64,000 nucleotides of DNA. Source: Aureococcus anophagefferens (lineage: Eukaryota > Sar > Pelagophyceae > Pelagomonadales > Pelagomonadaceae). The notes under the pieces were generated by a model, which made no database searches, had not been told where the DNA came from, and was given only the letters and a program-made list of their open reading frames with translations. Position 1 is the stretch's first letter; each line of letters starts with the position of its first letter. The position numbers were made by a program, and so were the translations under genes. Of this stretch, positions 35,447-45,589 are shown piece after piece. The DNA lies in contig NW_008705566.1 in assembly GCF_000186865.1 (NCBI RefSeq), positions 1,162,432 to 1,226,431 of the forward strand, written 5' to 3'.

Positions 35447-36918
35447 ATGCACGCGGCGCACCGCGTGCCGCTGGAGCCCGGGTCGCCGCGGAGCATCATC
35501 GACGAGGGCGAGGCCTACACCGTGCGCGGCAAGAACGGCGTCAAGGTGCGCCAGGACGTGGGCAAGGGCTCGGCCCAGCTCTGCGACCTGCGCGAGGGCA
35601 CGGAGGTGCGCGTCCTGGAGACGCACACGCTCGAGGACGGCACGGAGCGCGCGCGGATCACCGCGCTCGAGGCCGGCGTCGTGAGCGGATGGTGCACGCT
35701 CCGCATGCTCCGGAAGCGCGAGAAGAAGGCGCGCACGCCCCTCGGCACGCTGGGCCACCCGCTGCGCCGGGAGCGGGAGGAGCCCGAGGCGGACCTCACG
35801 GCGCTGCCGCCGCGGCTCAATCTCGCGCGCATGCACGACGTCATCGAGGAGCCGCTCCGCGACCCGTACCCGGAGAACGCGCAGGTGACCTGGACCTGCA
35901 CCTTCAACGGGCGCCTCGAGGCCTTCTTCGAGACGCTGACGTCCTTCCTGCGGGAGCTCGAGCCGCGGTCCATGCGCCACGTGCGCGAGTGGGTCGTCGT
36001 CGCGGACAACAGGGCAGCAAAAGGGTGATTCAACGTCGCTTCAACATGAGTGCTCCGCGCGCGCGCGTTTCGGAAACAGCACCCACGCTTCGAGAGCGCT
36101 CCGAGAGATGATCGCTCGTCCAAAAATCAGCCGAAACGAGCGGAAAACGGCCGAGATAGGAGCCTTTGAAGTTGGGAATTTCGCACCCTTTTGCTGCCCA
36201 GGCGGACAAGGGCGCGTCCGCGGACCACCGCCTGGCCATCGTGCACCGCGCGCCCTGGCTCACGGTCATCGCCAAGGGCCGGTCGCTCCACCGCCACCCG
36301 CTGAGCCTGAACATGCTGTGCGAGGGCTTCGTGAAGACGCGGTACTGGTGCCAGTGGGAGGACGACTGGGCCGTGGCCTCCGGGAGCGCGCGCGCGCCGG
36401 GCGGCGACCTGCTCCAGCGCGCGCTCGACGTCGCGCGCTGCTCGGGCTGCCACCAGGTGAGCATGAACGGCGCCTTCACGGAGACGTGGCGCGAGCGGAG
36501 CACGGAGTACGTGACGTCGAAGCAGCGGACGCCCATGGGCTGCGCCTACGTCGTCACGGAGCTCGCGCCGGCGCACCGGACGCCCATCGTCGCGCGGGAC
36601 GACCTGCGGCAGCTGACCTTGGAATATTCGAACAAGTTCGGCTACCGCGACGCCTTCGGGAAGCCAGGCGCGCCGTGGCCGCTCTTTTCCCTGCAGCCGT
36701 CGCTCCTGGACACGGACTTCATGAAGAACCACGTCTACCCCTTCTCCGAGGACCCGCGGCTCAACCCGGCCCACGCCTACTGGATGTTCGAGATGGAGGC
36801 CGCGCTGAAGTTCGTGAAATTCGGCGGCACGAAGGCGTCCATCGACTCGGGCTACGTCGCGCGGCCCCTCGCGGTGGCGAGCTCGTCCCACAACTGGAAC
36901 CTGGACGGCCTCGGGTAG
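35447..36918 (+). CDS. Putative glycosyltransferase with N-terminal SH3b-like domain, two exons
   Basis: Exons 35447-35998 and 36202-36918 join in phase 0 to 422 residues across a 203-bp introner-like intron. Residues 20-90 look SH3b-like (VRGKNGVKVRQDVGKGSAQL, RARITALEAGVVSGWCTL). The rest resembles a GT-A glycosyltransferase: WTCTFNGRLEAFFETLTSFL, EWVVVAD at the junction, then YWCQWEDDWAV as the probable acidic metal site, and SLLDTDFMKNHVYPF. There is no signal peptide. The donor at 35999 was chosen because it alone restores WVVAD from an uninterrupted site. Confidence 0.6.
36010..36201 (+). mobile_element. Introner-like element family A, copy 1
   Basis: A 192-bp element between two copies of GCGGACAA (36002-36009 and 36202-36209). 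Ends are inverted repeats (GGGCAGCAAAAGGGTG against CACCCTTTTGCTGCCC). The acceptor AG is the last two bases of the element; the donor lies just upstream in host sequence. It is about 90% identical, and equal in length, to the element at 59595-59786. Confidence 0.92.
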
Positions 36919-37076
36919 CCCTAACCGGTGGGGACGACGGCGCGCTAGGCTGGTCGTCGTCGTCAACATTGACCTCAAGGACCTCGGCCGGCCTATGTTG
37001 CCTCGGGCTCTCCGCGCGCGGTGAGCTCTTCGCCGGCTGCGCTCGACGCCGCAGAGTGCTCGGACTGCCGCAGAAG

Positions 37077-38300
37077 ATGATGTTCGCGCGCGCCGCGGCG
37101 CGACGGCTGCCGCCGACGGCGCGGCGCTTCTCGGAGGCCCCGCAGAAGCTCGACCGCGCGGCGCGGCGCGCGGCGCGGCTCGAGGCCGGCGGCCAGGCCA
37201 CGGGCGAGGAGACGGGCACGACGGCCGCGCTCTGGGCGTCCGTCGCCGCGTCGACGGCCGTGATCTCCGGCGGCATCTACAGCCTCATGGCCGACCCCGA
37301 GGAGAGCGCCCTCGCCAAGGCCGCGCAGTCGAGCGCGCTCGGCGGGTGGGTCGTCGCGAACGTGTCCGAGGCGTCGAAGCCGTTCGTGCAGCCGAGCCGC
37401 GAGAAGCTGCTGCCGGACTGGCCGCCGGACTACCTCAACATCTCGCCCGACGTGCCCTGCCCCCACACGCTCGTCCTGGACCTCGACGACACGCTCGTGC
37501 GCGCGACGTGGGACCGCCGCTACGGCTGGCGCCACGCGAAGCGGCCGGGCGCGGAGCAGTTCCTCCGCGAGATGGCCAAGTACTACGAGATCGTCATCTT
37601 CACGACGAACATCGCCGGCGTCGCGGACCCCGTGGTGCACGCGCTCGACAAGGACGGCTGCGCGATGCACCGGCTCTACCGCGACGCGACGATGTTCGTC
37701 CGGGGCACGCACTGCAAGGACCTGTCGAAGCTGAACCGCGACGTGCGCAAGATCGTCGTCGTGGACAAGGACCGCGCGGCCGTCCAGCTCCAGCCGGGCA
37801 ACGCCATCATCGTCAAGCCCTACACGGACGCGACGGACCGCCTCGACACGGAGCTCGAGGATCTCACGCCGTTCCTGGCCGCGCTCGTCAACGAGAACGT
37901 GCGCGACGTGCCCGCGGCGCTGGCCAAGTTCTCCTCCAACGACGCGACGGTCGTCGCGGCGGAGTACGGCGACATGCTCAAGGAGGCGAAGAACAAGACG
38001 GACGCGGTCCGCAAGATCGGCCTCGGCGGCTTCGTCCGCGGCCGCGCGCGGCAACCGGAGCCGGACCTCGCCCTCGAGCCCGCGGGCACCATGCTCTCCG
38101 CCGCGGGGCTCTCGGCCAAGGACATCGCGGGCGACGCGCCCGAGGCGACGCCGAAGAAGGGCGGCATCTTCGGCTGGTGGGACCGCAAGAACAAGGAGGC
38201 GGAGGAGGACCAGAAGAAGAAGATGGAGGCCTGGCAGAAGGTCCTCCAGAAGAAGGAGGCCCAGAAACGACTGGCCGCCGAGGCGCGCGCCGCCGCCTGA
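37077..38300 (+). CDS. TIM50: TIM50, mitochondrial import receptor of the TIM23 complex
   Basis: 407 residues from the double ATG at 37077. An arginine-rich presequence (MMFARAAARRLPPTARRFSE) and one transmembrane helix (AALWASVAASTAVISGGIYS) precede the FCP1/NIF domain in the intermembrane space: LLPDWPPDY, HTLVLDLDDTLVRATWDRRY, YEIVIFTTNIAGVADPVV, RLYRDATMFVRGTHCKDLSK and KIVVVDKD. TIM50 receives presequences from TOM and passes them to TIM23. The phosphatase DxDxT signature is retained as DLDDT. The C-terminus is a charged helix (KKKMEAWQKVLQKKEAQKRL). Confidence 0.88.
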   Translation: MMFARAAARRLPPTARRFSEAPQKLDRAARRAARLEAGGQATGEETGTTAALWASVAASTAVISGGIYSLMADPEESALAKAAQSSALGGWVVANVSEASKPFVQPSREKLLPDWPPDYLNISPDVPCPHTLVLDLDDTLVRATWDRRYGWRHAKRPGAEQFLREMAKYYEIVIFTTNIAGVADPVVHALDKDGCAMHRLYRDATMFVRGTHCKDLSKLNRDVRKIVVVDKDRAAVQLQPGNAIIVKPYTDATDRLDTELEDLTPFLAALVNENVRDVPAALAKFSSNDATVVAAEYGDMLKEAKNKTDAVRKIGLGGFVRGRARQPEPDLALEPAGTMLSAAGLSAKDIAGDAPEATPKKGGIFGWWDRKNKEAEEDQKKKMEAWQKVLQKKEAQKRLAAEARAAA

Positions 38301-38464
38301 GTGTGTGGTCTAACGCGTCCTTACTGCCACGCGCGTCGCCCGCACTGGCGCCGCGCCGGCGGACTTGCCGGCGGCCTGCCCCGGCCCGGGCGAGATGAGC
38401 GAGCTGCGTCAAAAGTCTCGTCAGTGTCAGTCTGACGCCACGCGACAACGCCGCGCTGCGAGAG

Positions 38465-39514
38465 ATGCCGAGCGCGTCGGACGTGCTGCGAGTGCTCGTA
38501 CAGCACGACAGTGTGTGCGAGCTGCGGCGCCTGCCAATCGAGAACGACGCGTGTAAGGCGATGCTGAAAAGTCGCTATTTTCGGGCGGTGCTCAACTTAC
38601 TCGACTGTGCGAGGCCCATCGACGCTTCGCACCCAGCGAAACCAGTTTGTCAGGGCATACGCGACGAAGTTCTCGCCAGGTTCTTTAACAACGATGACGA
38701 TCAGAATGTTGACGAGCTCGCGCGGATTCCGCTGAACGATAAGCTCGCGGTCATCCCGTGGCTTTGCGCGTACGGCTACAACGTCATCGGTAATACCGGT
38801 CCTCTTCCAGAGCGCTTCGGACCCGAGTCACTTTTTCTCGTCGTTTGGGGGCTATCAGCGGAATATGTTGAGACCAACGACGGGTCGGAGCCCAGCGCGG
38901 CCATCGGCTTACAGATTTTTTACGAAAACGTCTGCTCCGCAGCGCTCGAGCAAGGCCGCCCCGTGCTCTACCGCGCGTCCTCGAGCCCGCTCACCGAGAC
39001 GAACGTGTCAAACGTGAAGTCGGCGCTGCGGGTGGTGCTGCGACACGACGATAGCAATGAACTTCGGCGACTCCGCGAGGAAAACGAGCGACTGAAATCG
39101 ATGCTTACGAACCGCTATCTGCGCTGCGTTTTGAATCTGCTCGCAGCAAGGGAAATCACGATGACTGAGCAGGGCTTAGTACAGGCAGTGGGAGATGTAT
39201 TTCTCAGCAGGTACTACGACAGTAACGACGAGGTAAACGAGATCGAACTCGCGAAAGTACCGATTTCCGAGAAGCTCGCGATCATTCCGTCGCTGTGCGC
39301 GCTCGGATACTTCGTGATAAGCGGAACGACGAGTCCCCTTCCCGAACCTATCGGTGATCACCATTTTTTGGTGATTTGGTGGAAGAACGGCTCTCCGGGG
39401 CCCAACGCGCCGACGGCGGACGAAACGACCCTTTTCGAAAGTCATTGTGCACTCGCCAAACTTCGCGGCGACCCGCTCCCCGTCCTCCACCCCGCGTCTT
39501 CCACCCCGCTCTAA
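38465..39514 (+). CDS. Unknown protein made of two ~165-residue tandem repeats
   Basis: 349 residues. Repeat 1 (about 4-176) and repeat 2 (about 183-349) align throughout: LRVLVQHD/LRVVLRHD, NELRRLREENERLKSMLTNR against CELRRLPIENDACKAMLKSR, LNDKLAVIPWLCAYGYNVI against ISEKLAIIPSLCALGYFVI, FLVVWG/FLVIWW, and ends YRASSSPL/HPASSTPL. No family is recognised. The DNA is visibly less GC-rich than its neighbours and codon third positions are less uniform, which could reflect recent acquisition. The stop is one base from that of the LRR gene. Confidence 0.65.
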   Translation: MPSASDVLRVLVQHDSVCELRRLPIENDACKAMLKSRYFRAVLNLLDCARPIDASHPAKPVCQGIRDEVLARFFNNDDDQNVDELARIPLNDKLAVIPWLCAYGYNVIGNTGPLPERFGPESLFLVVWGLSAEYVETNDGSEPSAAIGLQIFYENVCSAALEQGRPVLYRASSSPLTETNVSNVKSALRVVLRHDDSNELRRLREENERLKSMLTNRYLRCVLNLLAAREITMTEQGLVQAVGDVFLSRYYDSNDEVNEIELAKVPISEKLAIIPSLCALGYFVISGTTSPLPEPIGDHHFLVIWWKNGSPGPNAPTADETTLFESHCALAKLRGDPLPVLHPASSTPL

Positions 39515-39515
39515 C

Positions 39516-41339
39516 TTAAGTACGCGGGGCTAGCCGGTCCCGGTGGAGCGTCTGGGCGTGGTGCCGCACGACGGACTCGAGCGCGCCGAGGACCGAGTCG
39601 ATGTTGTTCCCCGGCGGCGGCGGCGGCGGCGGCGGCGGCCGCGCGCGCGGCGCGGGCGGCGACGCGGGCGGCGGCGGCGCGGCGCCCCGGGGCGACGGCG
39701 GCGCGGCGTCGTCGCGGCCCTTCTTGGGCCTGGGATCGTCCTTGCGCAGGTTGCGGACGACGACCGCGGCGGCGTCGGCGCCGATCTCGCGGTCGAGCAT
39801 CCACCGGGGCAGGATCGCCGGCGGCTGGCGCCAGGGCAGCTCGCTCCAGGCCTCCATGATCTCCGTGTCGCGGTCCTCCTCGGCCGCGCGGCGCGCGTCG
39901 CCGTCGTCGCCGCGCGGGAGCTCGGGCGCCGCGGGCGCGCGGCGCCGCGAGCCCGTCCGCGCGGCGTGGCGGCGGTCGTCGGCGGCCTTCTGGCGGCGCC
40001 GGGCCGCGGCGCGGACCTCGCGCGGGTCCGGCGAGCCCGGCGCGGACGCGGGCGTCGCGGACTCGGTCGGCGGGCTCGGCCCGAGCGCGCGGCGCGAGTC
40101 GGCGCCGCGGCCGCGGCCGCCGCGGCGCTTCGCCCGCCGCTGCTGCTCGTCGGTGCGCAGGCCCAGCGTCGCGACGCGCACCTCGTCGGCGAAGGCCGCC
40201 GTCGCCGCGAGGTCCGCGCGCTTGCCCACGGGGCCGGCCGTCCGCGCGGACCGCGGCGCCTTCGGGCTCCGCTTGCGCTCCTCGAGGCGCAGGTGGTTCC
40301 CCGCGTAGGTGTTGTTCCGCGGGTCGCTGGGCTTGAAGTGCGTCAGCGCCGGCGCCGGCGGCGCCGTCGCCCCCCCCGCGCCCGCGAGGAGCCGCGGCGC
40401 CGCGTCGTCCGCGTCCGGCCCGACGCCCAGCCGCGACAGGTTCACGAGGACGGACCGCAGCTGCGCCTTGGCCGTCTTCGCCGCGTCGGGCGTGGCGCAG
40501 AGCGGGTTCCCGCGGACGTCGAGCGACGACAGCTTCGGGTTCACGGAGAGCGCGCGGAGCGCCGCGCAGCTCGCGACCGCGTTGCCCCGGAGGTCGAGCG
40601 TCGCCAGCCTCGCGAGGGCGCAGAGGCCGTCGGCGCCGCGGAGCCGGTTCCAGCCCAGGTTCAGGGTCGTGAGCGCGTGGAGCGCCTCGAGGCCCGACGG
40701 CGACCCCTCGAGGCCGTTGGACGACAGGTCGAGCGTCGCCAGGCGCCGGAGCCTCCCGAGGCCCGCCGCCGCCGCGACGGACGGGCCGAGGCGGTTCCTC
40801 CCGAGGTCGAGGAGCGTGAGCCGCGCCTCGAGGGGCACGACGGACCGCGGCGCCGCCGCCGCGAGCGCCGACGACTCCCAGCTCGGCTCGTCCCACGCGT
40901 CCTCCGACGGCGGCGCCTCGCTCGCGGCGCCGTCGGCCGCGTCGTCCTGCCAGCCCATCATCATCATGTCCATGAGGCCGTTGCTCGCGCCGCGGCCGCC
41001 GCTCCCGCCGTGGATCTCGCCGTAGCCCTTCTCCGGCTCCGCGGGCGCCTCGCGCGCCCTCCGCCGCCGCCCGCCGCCGCCGCGGCCCGACGGCGGGCCC
41101 CGCGAGCTCGCCGTCGCCGCCGCGTCGGGCACGACCACGGGCAGCACGAAGCGCGCGCAGTCGTTGCCGCCGCAGAGCAGCTCCAGGGCCCGCGGCGGAC
41201 CGACGCCCGGCGCGTAGCCCTCGTCGCGCTCGTCCTCCTCCTGCAGCACCTTGCTCAGGCGCGCCAGGGCCTCGCCGAGGCTCTTCGACGAGAGCCGCCG
41301 GTCCGACAGGTCCATGACGTAGGCGTCGTCGTCGCCCAT
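39516..41339 (-). CDS. Leucine-rich-repeat protein (SDS22-like) with low-complexity tail
   Basis: 607 residues from ATG 41339 (MGDDDAYVMDLSDRRLSSKS). After an acidic/arginine linker with MMMMGWQDD, residues ~215-335 contain LRRs: LTLLDLGRNRLG, LATLDLSSNGLEGS, LTTLNLGWNRLRGADG, LATLDLRGNAVAS and LSSLDVRGNPLC. The remainder is arginine-, alanine- and proline-rich with a run of prolines near the C-terminus. Flagellar or phosphatase-regulator LRR proteins have this layout; the role is open. An upstream ATG (41477) would add a hydrophobic segment. Confidence 0.65.
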   Translation of the reverse strand: MGDDDAYVMDLSDRRLSSKSLGEALARLSKVLQEEDERDEGYAPGVGPPRALELLCGGNDCARFVLPVVVPDAAATASSRGPPSGRGGGGRRRRAREAPAEPEKGYGEIHGGSGGRGASNGLMDMMMMGWQDDAADGAASEAPPSEDAWDEPSWESSALAAAAPRSVVPLEARLTLLDLGRNRLGPSVAAAAGLGRLRRLATLDLSSNGLEGSPSGLEALHALTTLNLGWNRLRGADGLCALARLATLDLRGNAVASCAALRALSVNPKLSSLDVRGNPLCATPDAAKTAKAQLRSVLVNLSRLGVGPDADDAAPRLLAGAGGATAPPAPALTHFKPSDPRNNTYAGNHLRLEERKRSPKAPRSARTAGPVGKRADLAATAAFADEVRVATLGLRTDEQQRRAKRRGGRGRGADSRRALGPSPPTESATPASAPGSPDPREVRAAARRRQKAADDRRHAARTGSRRRAPAAPELPRGDDGDARRAAEEDRDTEIMEAWSELPWRQPPAILPRWMLDREIGADAAAVVVRNLRKDDPRPKKGRDDAAPPSPRGAAPPPPASPPAPRARPPPPPPPPPGNNIDSVLGALESVVRHHAQTLHRDRLAPRT

Positions 41340-41587
41340 GGCTGCGGCGCCGCGGGCAGCGGCAGCGAGCGCTGCTGCACTGCCGCCGACGACGAGAGCT
41401 GCCACAGGCAACCGTGCGATCACTGATTCGAAGTCAAATGCGGCGGGACTTCGTGATTGGTGGACGCCGTCGCACATCGACGACGTCCTTCACGGTCAAG
41501 GACGCGTCCAGCGCCGCCAACCGCCTCACGCACGCGTCCGCGCCAACGCGCACATGCCACGAGCAACAACCACAACAGAAGCCGCCG

Positions 41588-43999
41588 TTACCTCGCGCGC
41601 GTGTGCGGGTCGTAGTTCTCGTCGCTGCGGTCCTGCCAGAAGACGAAGGCGTAGAAGGTCGGGATGTGGAGGAACAGCCAGGCGCCGTACATGACGACGA
41701 GGTCGAAGGCGATGGCGCTGCGCTTGGGCCAGACGAAGCCCTGGTCCGCGGCGTAGTCGTCCCCGAGGAGCATGCGCTGGCACGCGTCGTACGGGTAGTG
41801 GAAGACGGACCTGGGGGGGAACGAGCGTTTTTTCTTCGTGGGACGACGGAAAGCACGGGAGACGCGGCGGAGGCGCACGTGTACTGGAGCCAGGTCGCGT
41901 CCGGGTTCATGGACGTGAGGTCCACCGGGAAGCCCGACGTGATGAAGCCCTGGATGAAGACGCCCATGGCGATGATGAAGGCCGCGTTGAGGTTGCGCGT
42001 GATGGCCACGGAGAGCATGAGGATCTGGGAGAAGAGGAGGCTCAGGCCGTTGCAGATCGCGCCGAAGTAGACCGCGAACTTCAGCTGGCAGAGGATCTGG
42101 AGGCCGAAGGGCCGCACGGCGACGCTCCAGCACCGCACGAAGCCCATGAGCTGGGCGTACAGGATGCCGCAGCTCAGGGAACAGTTCGTGATGATGAAGG
42201 TCTCCACGGACATGTACGCGCAGTACCACGCGGCCGTGCTGTAGAGCCCGGCCTTCCGCTCCTTGAGGAAGAAGGTGCGGTCGTACTGGATGCAGCCGAT
42301 GGGCACGTAGGCCATGAGCGCCGTGAAGACGAGCCAGCTGAAGAGGCCGCCGTAGTAGCTCGTCAGGTCCTCGCCGACGTAGTCGCCGACGTAGCCGCCC
42401 TTGATGGACCGCCGGTGCTGGTTGCCGAAGACGCCCGCGGAGATGACGGCGACGATGTTCATGAGCACGTTCCGCGCCAACGCGTTGCCCTTGTTCCGCG
42501 TGTGGCTCTCCATCGTGCGCTTCGCGAGCACGCGGTACTGGCGGACGAAGTCCGACGCGGCCTCGGCCGAGTCCGACAGGCCCGCCGTGGACAGGAAGCG
42601 CCGCAGGCCCCGCTTCTTGTCGTCCGACGCCCGGCGCGCGACGTCGAAGGCCTCCGGGTCGGAGCCCATGACGTTGAGGACGAGCGCGCCGAGCTTCGCG
42701 CGGTGCACGGCGTCGAAGGCCTGCGCGGCCGCGCGGACGTCGTCCTCGTCGAGCATCGTGTTCTTGCCGAAGAGCGCCGGGTCCTTGTAGTGGTTGATGG
42801 ACACGAGGTCGACGCAGGTGTCCGCCGGGTTGCCCCCCGCGACGACGTCCTCGAGCAGGTAGCCGAGCGACTTGAACCAGGGCACGCAGCCGTCCGCGGG
42901 CCCGACGTAGCACGCGTGGCCCTCGCTCAACAAACAAACCTGGTCGAACATCTGCCAGACGGCGAGGCGCGGGTGGTGCTCCGTGCAGATGATGCCCAGG
43001 TGCGCGTTCGCCGCGAGGTCGTGCATGACCTGCATGACCTGTGTGGAAATCAAATCTTCAACCCGACTTCAATGTGCGCGTAATCGAACGGTTTGGACCA
43101 GACTCTTTCGCCGTGCTTCGAGAACTCGACGAGAGCAATCGATCCGTCCAAAAATCAGCCGAATCGACTTCGATTTGATTGAGATAGAGAGTTCTGAAGT
43201 TTGGTGGGGACCCCCCAAACCAGTGGTTGATTTCCACACAGTGCATGACGCTCAGCGCGCTCGACGCGTCGAGGCCGCTCGTCGGCTCGTCGGCGAAGAT
43301 GAGCGCGGGCTTCGACACGAGGCCGCAGCCCAGGGACAGGCGCCGCCGCTGGCCGTCGCTCAGGCCCCGCACGTTCAGCCCGCCGCTGAGCTCGCCGCCG
43401 ACGAGGACCGCGGCCTTGTCCGCGAGCCCCAGCTCCTCGAGCAGCAGCATGCACAGGTCGTTCAAGTCGTCGTCGTTCATGGCGCCGCTCCGCACGCGCA
43501 TGCGCGCCACGAAGAACAGGCTCTCCAGCGTCTCCAGGTGCGGCAGGAACAGGTCCTCGTCCGCGACGTAACTCGACATCGCCTTCATGGCCTCGCTGTC
43601 CAACGGCGTGCCGTCGACGGCCAGCGAGCCGGACACGCGCGCGTCGGAGGCGAGGCGCCCGCCCAAACACTGGAGCAGCGTCGTCTTGCCCGAGCCCGCG
43701 GGGCCGAGGAGCGCCGTGAACGTGCCGCGCTGCACGGACCCCTGCGCGCCCGCGACCGCGGCCTTCTCCACGCCGCCGTAGCGGATGCTGAGCTTCGTCC
43801 AGAGGAGGAGCGGCGTCAGCTTCGACGCCTTGACCTGCTCGCTCGCGCGCTTGAGCACGGACGTCTGCGGGATGCCCGCGAAGCTCGCGCGCCGCACGCC
43901 CCGCCGCGACGCCATGTGGGCCTCGGCGCGCGCCTGCTGCTCCTCGTCCAAGTTCTTGAACTTGTCGTCCATGAGGCCCTGGCCCTTGACGAAGGCCAT
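41588..43999 (-). CDS. ABCG-type (white/PDR half) ABC transporter, three exons
   Basis: Exons 43999-43250, 43038-41879 and 41810-41588 join to 710 residues. The 211-bp intron 1 is an introner-like element; intron 2 is 68 bp (41878-41811). The ATPase comes first: Walker A LLGPAGSGKTTLLQCL, signature LSDGQRRRLSLG, Walker B ALIFADEPTSGLD, and H-loop IICTEHHPR. The G-type membrane domain follows (YRVLAKRTMESHTRNKGN, YDRTFFLKERKAGLYSTAAW, MGVFIQGFITSGFPV). Reverse nucleotide-binding/membrane order is diagnostic of ABCG. It may export lipids or secondary metabolites. Confidence 0.88.
43039..43241 (-). mobile_element. Introner-like element family B, copy 2, with 8-bp target duplication
   Basis: A 203-bp element between TGCATGAC at 43031-43038 and 43242-43249 (plus strand). 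Ends are perfect inverted repeats, CTGTGTGGAAATC. In the host's sense strand the donor GT is the first two bases of the duplicated GTCATGCA and the acceptor AG is the element's own last two bases, so splicing restores the empty site exactly (ALS|VMQVMHD). Confidence 0.93.
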
Positions 44000-44225
44000 G
44001 GTCGCGGGCGGCTCGGCGGGGCTGCCGAGGGCCGCGACACGAGGGGCGGGGCAGCCGAATCCCTCGACGTCACGGCAATTCCAATCGGGGAATCATGAAG
44101 ATCGTGAGGCTGGACGTGTTTTCGGCGAGCTGTGGCACGACTATCACGACTGAGCACATCCCGGACTATGGCAGCGCGCACGATGTGCAAGCGCTTACGC
44201 AAACGAGCGCTCCTGGGCACAAACA

Positions 44226-44285
44226 GCTGGGCATGCGCACCAACACCTGGGCATGCGCACAAACACCTGGGCATGCGCACCATGG
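44226..44285. repeat. Minisatellite, ~22-bp unit CTGGGCATGCGCAC
   Basis: Three copies of CTGGGCATGCGCAC(C/A)AACAC lie just upstream of, and touch, the methyltransferase start. They are open in the same frame (ACAPTPGHAHKHLG), so the true start may be farther upstream at 44132. Confidence 0.75.
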
Positions 44286-45100
44286 GCACAGACGCAAAGA
44301 CGCAGGGCGATTGGAGCGCCATGGGCGACAGCTACGCCGCGAACCGCGGCACCTTTCAGGCGGCCTACGCCCACGCGTTCTGGGATAGGATGCGGGCGCG
44401 GCCGAACGTCGCCGCGGCCGTCGACTGCGCAGAGCGCGTCGTCGACGTCGGCTGCGGCACGGGCGAATTCACCGCGGCGCTGGCGGAGCTCCTGCCGGAC
44501 GCGGCCGTCGAGGGCGTCGACATCTCGCCGGACATGGTCGCGCGTGCGCGGCGGTCGTTCCCGCGCGTCGCCTTCGCCGCCGCGGACCTCGCGGCGAACG
44601 GCGACGCGCCGAGCGGGCCCTTCGACGTCGCCACCTCGACGATGATGCTCCACTGGCCGGGCCCCGACGCCGCGCTCCTCGCCGGCGTCGCGGCGCTCCT
44701 GGCGCCCGGCGGCCTCTTCCTCGGCGGCCTCCACGGCGCCGGGTCCTGCCAGGAGGGCGTCGACGCGCTCGAGGCCGCCGCGGCGAATCGGGGCCGCGCG
44801 CTTGCGCTCGACGCCCTGCCGACGATGTTCCGGCGCGACGGGCCGGACGCGTGGCGGGCCGCGCTGGACGCCGCGGGCTTCGAGGCCGTCGACGTGCGCG
44901 AAGAAGTCATCGTCACGCCCTACTCTGACGTGGACGAAGCGCGGCGGCGCCTCGCGGCCGCGTGGCCGCCGATCCTCGCGGGCCGCGTCGACGACGACGA
45001 GATCGCCGCGCTCGTCGACGACGCGGCGGCGCTCCTGGTGAATCGCGGCGGCGCCATGACGAGCCACGTCCTCGAGTTCGACGCGCGCGCGCCTTCGTAA
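44282..45100 (+). CDS. SAM-dependent methyltransferase (trans-aconitate/UbiE-like)
   Basis: 272 residues from ATG 44282. VVDVGCGTGEFTAALAELLP is motif I, AVEGVDISPDMVARARRSFP gives the acidic ribose-binding residue, FDVATSTMMLHWPGPDAALL is motif II and LLAPGGLFLGGLHGAG is motif III. The arrangement resembles trans-aconitate 2-methyltransferase and malonyl-ACP methyltransferase BioC/NDUFAF5-like proteins. NDUFAF5 is a plausible alternative, but no mitochondrial presequence is evident. The minisatellite at the 5' end makes the start uncertain. Confidence 0.75.
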   Translation: MGTDAKTQGDWSAMGDSYAANRGTFQAAYAHAFWDRMRARPNVAAAVDCAERVVDVGCGTGEFTAALAELLPDAAVEGVDISPDMVARARRSFPRVAFAAADLAANGDAPSGPFDVATSTMMLHWPGPDAALLAGVAALLAPGGLFLGGLHGAGSCQEGVDALEAAAANRGRALALDALPTMFRRDGPDAWRAALDAAGFEAVDVREEVIVTPYSDVDEARRRLAAAWPPILAGRVDDDEIAALVDDAAALLVNRGGAMTSHVLEFDARAPS

Positions 45101-45103
45101 CAT

Positions 45104-45589
45104 GTTTGCTGTGCCTCTGCGCGGCCACACCCTGGGAGCCCCAAGAGAGAACCCCCGGCGGGCTTTGAAAGATACGGGTTCAAGCTCTAGGATCCCTAAT
45201 CCATATATATATGCGTGAGTTGTGCGCGGGGGTTCCCCCGCCGTACGAAAATTAAATGGCTGTCGTCGCGCAAGCGGTGCAGAGGGAAGCATTGACACGG
45301 GAATGAGTGGCTCAGCACGCGCGAGCGCGCCCGAAGGGCGCGCTCTCGCCGCGCCGCAGGCAAGCCCCCCGGCAGGGGCAAGTAAGCCGTAGGCGTCTTG
45401 TATAATATATTATTAAACCTCATCCGGCAGCTCTTTTGGTTGAATTTGAACGCTTGAAGTTAAAGAGCAGCGACGGCTGATGGACAATGATTAAGACTCA
45501 GTTGTACTTCCAAATCCTTGGGTTGTATTCGGATGAAACGAGGGCGGCTAGGCCCTCTCGCAGCCAACGCCTCGCCATAGACAGAAAGG
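45104..45589. promoter_or_regulatory. AT-richer intergenic region with TATA-like runs and a strong hairpin
   Basis: This is the least GC-rich stretch near the scaffold gene. It holds ATATATATATGC (about 45204), a 10-bp perfect hairpin GAGCGCGCCCGAAGGGCGCG ending CTC (45322-45344), and TATAATATATTATTAAACC near 45401. The last lies ~185 bp before the PH-RGS-FHA start, where a promoter is expected. Promoter use is inferred from position. Confidence 0.4.
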
